Assembly: GCA_002410715.1 (NCBI GenBank) | Contig: DHOG01000176.1 | Span: 503-7,673 of the forward strand | Direction: 5' to 3' | Source of the DNA: Ruminococcaceae bacterium UBA5396 | Lineage (GTDB): Bacteria > Bacillota > Clostridia > Oscillospirales > Acutalibacteraceae | Length of the DNA: 7,171 nucleotides | In this document: piece by piece, positions 1-5,868 of the stretch | Layout: every line of letters begins with the position of its first letter | Position numbering within the stretch: position 1 is the first letter of the stretch | The notes under the pieces: model-generated | The model's database searches: none | The model's input: only the letters and a program-made list of their open reading frames with translations | Told to the model about the DNA's origin: nothing | Made by a program: the position numbers and the translations under genes

Positions 1-32
1 GAGGGAGCTGTCGCCCGTGGCGACTGAGGGAG
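1..32. repeat. Short palindromic intergenic repeat, possibly cut by the window edge
   Basis: The core GTCGCC-CGT-GGCGAC (10-24) is a perfect 6-bp stem with a 3-base loop, flanked by GAGGGAGCT on the left and TGAGGGAG on the right. From memory, elements with this make-up (GAGGGAGCT..hairpin..TGAGGGAG) are dispersed in many copies between genes of gut Clostridia, often as part of a longer composite repeat. That family assignment is recall and was not searched. The left boundary cannot be seen because the element begins at base 1. No coding role is evident. Confidence 0.5.
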
Positions 33-162
33 ATGTTTTTTACTTTGAAAGTCATTTTCTGACCACTTCCTCAAGAGAGGGCATATAAATCACAATCTGC
101 GGATTTTTTGTTGGAGTGACTTTCATTGCCCACTTTCTGACGTAACAGTCAAAACAAAAAAT

Positions 163-186
163 GCGCCTCCTATAAATAGGAGGCGC
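163..186 (-). terminator. Perfect 10-bp hairpin before folP, terminator-like on the minus strand
   Basis: The arm GCGCCTCCTA (163-172) pairs perfectly with TAGGAGGCGC (177-186) around the loop TAAA. Read on the minus strand the GC-rich stem is followed directly by ATTTTTTG, the form of a rho-independent terminator. On the plus strand no U-tract follows. No minus-strand gene is visible immediately to the right, so as a terminator it would mainly stop antisense transcripts leaving the folP region. Two other readings are possible. The AGGAGG in the right arm (178-183) is a perfect Shine-Dalgarno sequence facing folP, and the loop contains a TATAAA that could be a plus-strand -10 box. Confidence 0.5.
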
Positions 187-225
187 TAAGTCTATATGCT
201 AAAACAGCAATTGAGGAGTGATGAT

Positions 226-1068
226 ATGCCGTTTTTCCGTTTTGGGAAAGACAGTATGGTGCTGGGGAAACAAACCAAAATTATGGGGATACTGAATGTC
301 ACCCCGGACAGCTTCTCGGACGGCGGGAAATATAATGATTCTGAAGCCGCAGTATCACACGCCCTTGCCATGGTGCAGGATGGTGCCGATATTATTGATA
401 TTGGTGCGCAATCAACCCGCCCGGGTCATATACCTGTTACCCCCGAGCAGGAGTGGAAAAGGCTTTGCCCGATTTTGTCTGCCCTTAAGGGCAGAATTAC
501 CGTGCCGATTTCGGTGGATACATTCTACCCTGAGGTTGCAACGGCGGCCATTTCTGCCGGGGCTTCGATAATAAACGATGTTTCGGGCAGCCTTGAAAAC
601 GGGATGCCCGAGGTGGCTGCCAAAACCGGGGCGGGCTTGATTATGATGCATGCAGGCGAAGGAGCCGATGATGTCGGCCATCACACCGATGCAATTAAGA
701 CCGTCAGATCCTATTTTAAACAGGCAATTGTGCGCGCCGCCAATGCCGGACTACCCATCGAAAGGGTATGTCTGGATCCGGGCATCGGTTTTGGGAAAGA
801 CCGTCGGGGAGATCTACAGCTGGTCGCCCGACTGCCTGAGCTATTGTACGATCTACCCCAAACCGCTCTACTTGTGGGGGCATCCCGCAAGCGGGTGATC
901 GCCTCCTGCTGTAATGTCGAAACGCCTCCCGATCAGCGGCTTGCGGGCACTATTGCGATTCATTCCATCGCCGTATGGAACGGTGCGCATATTCTGCGGG
1001 TGCATGATGTCGCCGAGGCGGTTCAGGCGGTCCGCGTTATCGATTCGCTTCGACAACAATTTGTATAA
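226..1068 (+). CDS. folP: Dihydropteroate synthase
   Basis: Cytoplasmic TIM-barrel enzyme that condenses 6-hydroxymethyl-7,8-dihydropterin diphosphate with p-aminobenzoate to give 7,8-dihydropteroate; it is the sulfonamide target. The 280 residues have the usual family length. Visible signatures are LNVTPDSFSDGG (23-34), SVDT with Asp98, INDVSG (116-121), LDPGIGFGK (183-191, pterin-binding Asp184), GASRK (218-222, Lys222) and the C-terminal RVHD (Arg258, His260). The usual GGESTRPG loop reads GAQSTRPG (60-67), so Glu is replaced by Gln. The ATG at 226 was chosen because GAGGAG (213-218) lies 7 bases ahead and 19 residues precede MGILNVT, as is typical. An in-frame ATG at 196 would add MLKQQLRSDD and has AGGAGG 12 bases upstream, buried in a hairpin. 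It is the first gene of a folP-folB-folK run, and no convincing promoter is visible. Confidence 0.96.
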   Translation: MPFFRFGKDSMVLGKQTKIMGILNVTPDSFSDGGKYNDSEAAVSHALAMVQDGADIIDIGAQSTRPGHIPVTPEQEWKRLCPILSALKGRITVPISVDTFYPEVATAAISAGASIINDVSGSLENGMPEVAAKTGAGLIMMHAGEGADDVGHHTDAIKTVRSYFKQAIVRAANAGLPIERVCLDPGIGFGKDRRGDLQLVARLPELLYDLPQTALLVGASRKRVIASCCNVETPPDQRLAGTIAIHSIAVWNGAHILRVHDVAEAVQAVRVIDSLRQQFV

Positions 1069-1090
1069 TTATCCAATATTATACAAATTG
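1057..1090 (+). other. 13-bp perfect A/T-rich stem-loop across the folP stop codon
   Basis: CAATTTGTATAAT (1057-1069) is the exact reverse complement of ATTATACAAATTG (1078-1090), separated by the 8-base loop TATCCAAT. The left arm contains the last folP codons and the TAA stop (1066-1068), and the right arm lies in the 77-base folP-folB gap. No T-run follows, so it does not look like an intrinsic terminator. A role in mRNA processing, stability or in limiting readthrough to folB is inference only. Confidence 0.6.
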
Positions 1091-1145
1091 GGAGATGTAG
1101 AAGAATATATTATGATCCGCATAAAAAGAAAGCGAGTGATAGGCA

Positions 1146-1514
1146 ATGGATAAAATCCTGATAAAAGGGCTGCGGGTTTTTGCATATCATGGGGTAAATC
1201 CTGAGGAAAAGCAAAACGGGCAGATGTTTGAGCTGGACATCACGCTGTGGGTGGATCTGTCAAAAGCCGGACAAACAGACGACCTGAATCAAACCATAAA
1301 CTATGCCAAGGTATCAAAGCTGGTGGTTGCCGTAATGCAGGCGGAGAAATATGATTTAATTGAACGTGCCGCAACGCAAGTGGCGGATGCGATACTTCAA
1401 AATTATCCGGTTGAGACGGTGACGGTTTTGCTTAAAAAACCCGAGGCACCCATGAAAGCAGATTTTGACTATGTCGGAGTTGAAATCACCCGTACACGGG
1501 AGGGGATGGAATGA
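1146..1514 (+). CDS. folB: Dihydroneopterin aldolase
   Basis: Catalyses the retro-aldol cleavage of 7,8-dihydroneopterin to 6-hydroxymethyl-7,8-dihydropterin and glycolaldehyde, the step before FolK; the family acts as a cytoplasmic homo-oligomer (octamer). The 122 residues match the normal single-domain length. Visible signatures are the start IKGLRVFAYHGVNPEEK (6-22, with Glu21 in the substrate-binding loop), INYAKV (51-56, Tyr53), LIERAA (71-76, Glu73) and LLKKPEAP (95-102, catalytic-type Lys98). The ribosome site is weak (GAGTG at 1134-1138, 7 bases before the ATG). The gene lies 77 bases after folP with an A/T-rich stem-loop between them, and its TGA overlaps the folK start as ATGA, implying translational coupling to folK. 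Confidence 0.96.
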   Translation: MDKILIKGLRVFAYHGVNPEEKQNGQMFELDITLWVDLSKAGQTDDLNQTINYAKVSKLVVAVMQAEKYDLIERAATQVADAILQNYPVETVTVLLKKPEAPMKADFDYVGVEITRTREGME

Positions 1515-1999
1515 GTCGCGCTGTTTTATCGCTGGGAAGCAATCTCGGTGATCGGGAAAAAAATATCCGTGGGGCGATCCGGTCGCTTTCCTTGCTGCCG
1601 CACACAAATTGCTTAAAGATCTCCGACATCTATGAAACTGAGCCGGTAGGCTTTGCCGACCAGCCGCTGTTTCTCAACGCCGCCGCCATTATAGAAACGC
1701 AGCTTACACCGCATGCACTGCTGGGCGCCTGCCTCGGCATTGAAGCAGCGCTGGGACGGGTACGTAAATTCCAAAACGGCCCCCGGGTGATTGATATTGA
1801 TCTTCTGGTGTATGAAAACATCACTTTGAATCACAGCGAGCTGACGCTTCCCCACCCGAGAATGGGGGAACGCGGGTTTGTGCTTGTCCCCCTCGCCGAT
1901 CTTTTTCCAGACGGGAATGTGCTGGGATTTGATTTCAGCCGGGCAATCCAAAGGAAGAAGCACGACGGGGTACGGAAATATAAAATTCCTTCACCCTAG
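1511..1999 (+). CDS. folK: 2-amino-4-hydroxy-6-hydroxymethyldihydropteridine diphosphokinase
   Basis: HPPK transfers pyrophosphate from ATP to 6-hydroxymethyl-7,8-dihydropterin, producing the FolP substrate, so the three clustered enzymes perform consecutive steps. The 162 residues match the family. Visible signatures are LSLGSNLGDRE (6-16), the ISDIYETEPVG strand (37-47), FLNAAA (54-59), GRVR (82-85), the hallmark GPRVIDIDLL (90-99) with the two Mg-binding aspartates Asp95 and Asp97, and LPHPRM (113-118). The ATG shares four bases with the folB stop (1511-1514), and GGGAGGGG (1498-1505) gives a strong ribosome site 5 bases ahead. The gene ends 22 bases from the stop of the opposing phosphoesterase gene with no clear terminator between. 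The C-terminal tail after about residue 150 is basic and not recognisably conserved. Confidence 0.96.
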   Translation: MSRAVLSLGSNLGDREKNIRGAIRSLSLLPHTNCLKISDIYETEPVGFADQPLFLNAAAIIETQLTPHALLGACLGIEAALGRVRKFQNGPRVIDIDLLVYENITLNHSELTLPHPRMGERGFVLVPLADLFPDGNVLGFDFSRAIQRKKHDGVRKYKIPSP

Positions 2000-2021
2000 A
2001 AAGAAACTCGGCAGCGGCGTA

Positions 2022-3005
2022 CTACCGTATCTGGTCTGTCTGCTCGATGCAGTCCTGGTCGCCATCGCCGGGCATATTTTCCTGTTTAAGCTTACGACCA
2101 AAATGATTTAGCTCTTCCCTAATGATTTTTCTGGGTTTGGCGATCGGCTCCCTGTCAATATACAAGGCCCGATCGCCATCTGTTTTTACCATCCATTTAA
2201 TCAGCGTTATCTCGGCATTGACAATTTCAATTCCGGTGATACAGGTGGGATGCACACAGCTTCCCACATTGAAATACGGTAATTCCTTTGGAGGAGGACA
2301 GGCGGGTCTGTGGGTATGCCCTGCAATTACGGCATATTGATTCACTTTGATCCATTCCTGAATTTTTCTTTCCACCTTTTTCTTGATGGCATAATTTTTG
2401 GCCGCACTGGTGATATCCTTATGTCCAAACAGCTCCAGCCTTTTCCATAAATATCTGGAGAGAAACCTTCCCAGCTTCCAGAATATATCACTAATGAAAT
2501 CGCCCTGGTGCCCATGTATCAGTAAAAATTTCGTTCCGGTTTCGGCATGCTTGAGAATCAATCCCTCATGTGGGACAATCTCTTCAAGCAGAGGCTCAAA
2601 GCTATCATTGTAGCTGTTATAATAGCTCTCCAGATGATTGTTCACAAAGTGAGAATACCTTTTTACCATATCATGGTTTCCATAAACCAGATGATATCGC
2701 CCCTGCTTATAAAAGTCATGGAGCAGGCGAAAAATATCAGGGTATACACTGCTTATTTCACAGAACTTTTTATTTTTCCACAGCTCATCACTGTCACCCA
2801 AGTCAAAATAGGTAAATCCGTTGTTGAAATAATATCTGACGGCGGCATAGTAGAGATTTTGATTGTGCATAAAATCGTCAATCCAGCTTCCGTCTCCCCG
2901 GTGGCAGTCGCTCAGCAAAACCAGCTTGGATGAATTGTCAAAGGCGATCTCCGGCGCAGAGTTAAATATTTTTGTCATGCGGTTAAATGTGGATTTTGAC
3001 GACAT
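2022..3005 (-). CDS. Calcineurin-like metallophosphoesterase of unknown substrate
   Basis: A 327-residue protein with the full set of metallophosphoesterase metal-site motifs in order: SDCHRGD (32-38, Asp33 and His35), DLGDSDE (68-74, Asp71), YGNHD (108-112, Asn110 and His111), LIHGHQGDF (162-170, His164 and His166) and AGHTHRP (228-234, His230 and His232). This predicts a dinuclear-metal phosphoesterase, but the substrate cannot be read from the sequence. The HGHQGD and GHTHRP pattern is LpxH/YkuE-like. I see no signal peptide or membrane segment, so the protein is probably cytoplasmic. A charged tail from about residue 285 lies outside the catalytic fold. The ATG is supported by AAAGGA (3014-3019) 8 bases upstream. 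It lies 71 bases downstream of yitT on the same strand and may be co-transcribed; no terminator or good promoter is seen between them. Confidence 0.9.
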   Translation of the reverse strand: MSSKSTFNRMTKIFNSAPEIAFDNSSKLVLLSDCHRGDGSWIDDFMHNQNLYYAAVRYYFNNGFTYFDLGDSDELWKNKKFCEISSVYPDIFRLLHDFYKQGRYHLVYGNHDMVKRYSHFVNNHLESYYNSYNDSFEPLLEEIVPHEGLILKHAETGTKFLLIHGHQGDFISDIFWKLGRFLSRYLWKRLELFGHKDITSAAKNYAIKKKVERKIQEWIKVNQYAVIAGHTHRPACPPPKELPYFNVGSCVHPTCITGIEIVNAEITLIKWMVKTDGDRALYIDREPIAKPRKIIREELNHFGRKLKQENMPGDGDQDCIEQTDQIR

Positions 3006-3076
3006 AGTATTGTTCCTTTATTACATTATGATTTTTGTTGGGCAAAGAAAATCTATTAGACCTATGAAGCCGGATC

Positions 3077-3940
3077 TCATTTGCCTAGCGGAAGGAAGCC
3101 CTCACCGAGTACCTCATCGGTTGACAAAACCACGATAAATGCCGACGGGTCAATATCATAGACAAGGGTGCGAAGGGTATAGACCTCGGATGGGCGTACG
3201 GCGCACAACAGAACCTGTGTATCCTTGCCCGAATAGGCGCCAACCCCTTTCAGGATGGTAACACCTCGCCGCATTTTCTGCATGATTTCAGTTGCTGACT
3301 GATACTCATATTTTGTGACAATCAACAGCATTTTTCCCTTGTTCTTTCCATAAATCAAGGCATCCATCAGCACCGTAGTAATAAAGATCAGAATAATGGC
3401 GTAAAGTGCGCTTTCAATGTTGCGGTAAACAACCGCTGCGCTTGCTACCACCACTGCATCCACAAGCAGGAGAAGACGTCCCACGGGAACATGTTGGAGC
3501 TTTTGCCCAATCAGTCGGGCGATTAGCTCGCTGCCCCCCGTTGTGCCTCCGCGCATATAGATCAATCCCAGACCGACACCCGAAAAAACACCGCCGAAAA
3601 TAACAGTCAGTATAATATCTCCGTGAAAAGGCGGGATATATATCTCAAACAAGTCAATCATTAACGAAGATATCAAGATACAGACCGAAGTGCGAACCGT
3701 AAAGTCAAATCCGATTCTTCGCCATGCCGCAAGCATAAGGGGAATATTCATGGCTAGGATTGCAATTCCGATTGGAATTGGCGTCAGATAATTAATCTGC
3801 ATGGCAACGCCTGTCAGTCCGCCGGGTGATATATTTTTGGGTGAGATAAATATAACCACCGCCAGTGCATAAAATGCACTGCCTACAAAATAAAACAGCC
3901 CATCGGTAAGCGCGCGCAGAACTTTGCTGTTATCTCGCAT
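3077..3940 (-). CDS. YitT family membrane protein (two DUF161 repeats plus DUF2179)
   Basis: Integral membrane protein of the YitT family, which is widespread in Firmicutes and has no settled biochemical function. The N-terminal part has about six hydrophobic segments (near residues 12-33, 55-73, 85-103, 108-128, 154-172 and 177-197), with the family signatures ISPGGLTGVA (37-46) and RGGTTGGSELIARL (130-143), which mark the repeated DUF161 halves. The soluble C-terminus (about 203-283), with GVTILKGVGAYSGKD and VLSTDEVLGEGF, fits DUF2179. The total of 287 residues is typical. The start is uncertain: AAGGA (3953-3957) touches an ATG at 3952, is 9 bases from a TTG at 3943 and 12 from the ATG at 3940. 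I chose 3940 because it fits the family N-terminus. A palindrome around TATAAT lies about 110 bases upstream. Confidence 0.9.
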   Translation of the reverse strand: MRDNSKVLRALTDGLFYFVGSAFYALAVVIFISPKNISPGGLTGVAMQINYLTPIPIGIAILAMNIPLMLAAWRRIGFDFTVRTSVCILISSLMIDLFEIYIPPFHGDIILTVIFGGVFSGVGLGLIYMRGGTTGGSELIARLIGQKLQHVPVGRLLLLVDAVVVASAAVVYRNIESALYAIILIFITTVLMDALIYGKNKGKMLLIVTKYEYQSATEIMQKMRRGVTILKGVGAYSGKDTQVLLCAVRPSEVYTLRTLVYDIDPSAFIVVLSTDEVLGEGFLPLGK

Positions 3941-4042
3941 CAACTCTATCATTCCTTATGCCTGAATTTTCTTTATACAATCAATATTGTTGCCATAAAC
4001 AAGGTGTATAACACAATTTGGCTGAAATTTTAGATAGCAAAC

Positions 4043-4070
4043 ACCACTTACAGATTATACTGTAAGTGGT
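4043..4070 (-). promoter_or_regulatory. Perfect 11-bp palindrome around TATAAT, candidate yitT promoter/operator
   Basis: ACCACTTACAG (4043-4053) is the exact reverse complement of CTGTAAGTGGT (4060-4070). On the minus strand the six central bases read TATAAT, a consensus -10 hexamer, and TTGTCA (5 of 6 to the -35 consensus, 4079-4084) lies 19 bases upstream, a rather long spacer. Transcription from here would lead into yitT with a leader of about 110 bases. The geometry, a dyad centred on the -10 box, is that of a repressor operator, but no regulator gene is visible to pair with it. The same sequence could also act only as an RNA hairpin; no T-run follows on either strand. Confidence 0.4.
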
Positions 4071-4075
4071 CAGAC

Positions 4076-4114
4076 TACTGACAAAGCCCGCCGTTTCGGC
4101 GGGCTTTGTCAGTA
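4076..4114 (-). terminator. 18-bp GC-rich hairpin downstream of mrnC, probable terminator
   Basis: Positions 4076-4093 pair with 4097-4114 around a 3-base loop without a mismatch. The core is AAAGCCCGCCG paired with CGGCGGGCTTT. It lies 39 bases beyond the mrnC stop codon on the minus strand and would end obg-mrnC transcription before yitT. The U-tract is short and interrupted (CTTTGTCAG), so termination may be partial. On the plus strand the stem is followed by an A-rich tract, not T, so it is not a good plus-strand terminator. Confidence 0.6.
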
Positions 4115-4153
4115 TAAAAAAATTTAAAATATTTAGATGATGTAGGGCGGCTG

Positions 4154-4531
4154 TTACGTTCGGTGAACCGCATCGAAAAGTACCCGAAGTCTTTCAATGT
4201 CTCCGGTTAAGTAGAGATACCCAAACAAAGCCTCCAGCCCTGTCGCGCGGTGATAATCCCCGCCTGCGCGCTGGGTGTGCGCATTGCGCCCCCTTCGATA
4301 GACGGCAGCCTCCTCTTCGCTAAGCAAGGGCATAATAACGTCCATTGCCGCCGATTGTGCCTCGGCACGCACCATCGCAACAGACATTTTGTGCAGCTCG
4401 CCGTTGGGGCGGTTTGCTTGACACGCCAGTGTTTCCCGTACCATCAGCTCATATACCCCGTCTCCGACAAAAGCAAGCGTCAATGGGCTTAGTATACGAA
4501 CATCCACATCATGGGGAACCAGTCGTTTCAT
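4154..4531 (-). CDS. mrnC: Mini-ribonuclease III
   Basis: Small homodimeric RNase III-like nuclease without a double-stranded-RNA-binding domain; in Bacillus subtilis the family matures the ends of 23S rRNA. From the ATG at 4531 the protein has 125 residues, close to the normal 125-145. Visible signatures are LAFVGDGVYELMVRE (19-33) with catalytic-type Asp24, the EAQSAAM helix (57-63), LSEEEAAVYRRGRNA (70-84) and ATGLEALFGYLYL (96-108) with Glu100. The start is not certain: AAAGG (4545-4549) lies 13 bases before this ATG and only 1 base before the alternative ATG at 4543, and a TTG at 4576 has no ribosome site. It lies 62 bases after obg with no terminator between, so co-transcription is likely. 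An 18-bp hairpin follows the stop. Confidence 0.9.
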   Translation of the reverse strand: MKRLVPHDVDVRILSPLTLAFVGDGVYELMVRETLACQANRPNGELHKMSVAMVRAEAQSAAMDVIMPLLSEEEAAVYRRGRNAHTQRAGGDYHRATGLEALFGYLYLTGDIERLRVLFDAVHRT

Positions 4532-4593
4532 ATCATAAACCATACCTTTCCGGGAAAAACACGTCGCCCCATTCAATCAGGGGAAACATATCC

Positions 4594-5868
4594 TTATTCT
4601 ACAAAATCAAACTCAAAATCGAAGATGCTGACGGTGTCACCATCTGTTACTCCTGCATTTCGAAGCGAGTCGATTACACCGCTGGTCTGCAGAATACGCT
4701 GAAAATATTGCAGACTGTCATAATCGTCCATGTTGACGCCCCGCAGGAAACGGAGAAGCCACTCACCCTCGACAACATAAGCGCCGTCATCACGCCTTGA
4801 AATGTTCACGCTGCGATCCCGCACAGACTCAATGTCGGGTGCGAGAACAGGCTCGGGTGTGTATTCCTTGATGGGCGGCAGCTTGGACAAACGCTCGGCA
4901 CATTTTTTTATTAGCGCATCGGTACCATGTGCAATTGCTGCCATCATAGGGAAAAATTCATAACCCTGCTCACGCACAGCGGCGGCAACCCTTTCAACCG
5001 ATTGATCATCGGTGAGATCACATTTGTTGCCGGCAATAATCATAGGACGGGACGCCAGCTCAGGGTTGAATTCGCGTAGCTCTTTGTTGATGGCAGCAAT
5101 ATCCTCCAGCGGATCACGTCCTTCGCTGCCCGAAACATCCACAACATGAATCAGCAGACGGCAGCGCTCGACATGTCGCAGAAAATCATGACCCAGTCCC
5201 ACGCCTTGACTTGCGCCTTCAATAATGCCGGGAATATCCGCCATGACGAAGGATACCCCTTCGGATACTCTGACAACACCCAAAACAGGGGTTATGGTGG
5301 TGAAATGATAGTTTGCCACTTCAGGGCGGGCCTCGCTTACTACAGCAAGCAGCGAGGATTTCCCGACATTGGGGAATCCCACCAGTCCGACATCGGCCAG
5401 CAGCTTGAGTTCCAGCCTTATCTCATATGACTCCCCCGGTATACCCGGCTTTGCAAAGCGTGGAACCTGCCTTGTCGGGGTTGCAAAATGACTGTTGCCC
5501 CAACCCCCGCGGCCACCTTTTGCAGCAATAAACGGTTCATCCCCCGAAATGTCTGCCATCAGACGTCCGCTTTGATTGTCATAAACCAATGTCCCACGCG
5601 GAACCGGTATGATAATGTCGCCGCCGGCCTTTCCGAAACAGCGCTTGCGTCCGCCCGGTTTTCCGTTTTCAGCCAAGAATTTTCTTTGATAACGGAAGTC
5701 TGAAAGAGTATTTATACCATCATCTACAGTAAATACCACATTACCGCCCTGTCCGCCGTCTCCGCCATCGGGACCTCCGGCGGCAACATATTTTTCACGG
5801 TGAAAGGAAACTGCGCCGTCTCCCCCGTCTCCGGCTTTTATTTTAATTATCGCTGTATCAATAAACAT
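4594..5868 (-). CDS. obg: GTPase Obg/CgtA, ribosome-assembly GTPase
   Basis: Essential Obg-family GTPase that binds the 50S precursor and links ribosome maturation with GTP/ppGpp status. The 424 residues carry three domains: the glycine-rich Obg fold (1 to about 158, with GDGGDGAVSFHREKY and GGPDGGDGGQGG), a G domain with P-loop GFPNVGKS (164-171), FTTITP switch (189-194), DIPG (211-214) and NKCD (281-284), and a C-terminal OCT domain (about 345-424) ending FEFDFVE. The G5 position reads MAAIAHG (309-315), where SA is usual. The ATG at 5868 is set by AAGGAG (5875-5880) 6 bases ahead and by the typical MFIDTAIIKIKAGDGG start; a longer in-frame reading to 5919 is unsupported. It follows the rpmA terminator, so it needs its own promoter or readthrough, and it precedes mrnC. 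Confidence 0.97.
   Translation of the reverse strand: MFIDTAIIKIKAGDGGDGAVSFHREKYVAAGGPDGGDGGQGGNVVFTVDDGINTLSDFRYQRKFLAENGKPGGRKRCFGKAGGDIIIPVPRGTLVYDNQSGRLMADISGDEPFIAAKGGRGGWGNSHFATPTRQVPRFAKPGIPGESYEIRLELKLLADVGLVGFPNVGKSSLLAVVSEARPEVANYHFTTITPVLGVVRVSEGVSFVMADIPGIIEGASQGVGLGHDFLRHVERCRLLIHVVDVSGSEGRDPLEDIAAINKELREFNPELASRPMIIAGNKCDLTDDQSVERVAAAVREQGYEFFPMMAAIAHGTDALIKKCAERLSKLPPIKEYTPEPVLAPDIESVRDRSVNISRRDDGAYVVEGEWLLRFLRGVNMDDYDSLQYFQRILQTSGVIDSLRNAGVTDGDTVSIFDFEFDFVE

Noticed and set aside
412..684. Minus-strand frame opposite folP
   Set aside because: Lies wholly within the conserved DHPS coding region, with no ribosome site and no family resemblance.
1112..1153. A 13-codon frame (MIRIKRKRVIGNG) overlapping the folB start, possible leader peptide
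   Set aside because: No properly spaced ribosome site precedes its ATG; it is short, basic and A-rich, as expected by chance in this A/T-rich gap.
2547..2933. 128-codon plus-strand open frame opposite the metallophosphoesterase
   Set aside because: The minus-strand protein carries all catalytic motifs; the plus frame has no recognisable domain or ribosome site.
3972..4002. TTGTTT-19-TATAAA on the minus strand as the yitT promoter
   Set aside because: Poor -35 match and long spacer; it remains a fallback if the TATAAT palindrome is not a promoter, but the sequence alone does not support it.
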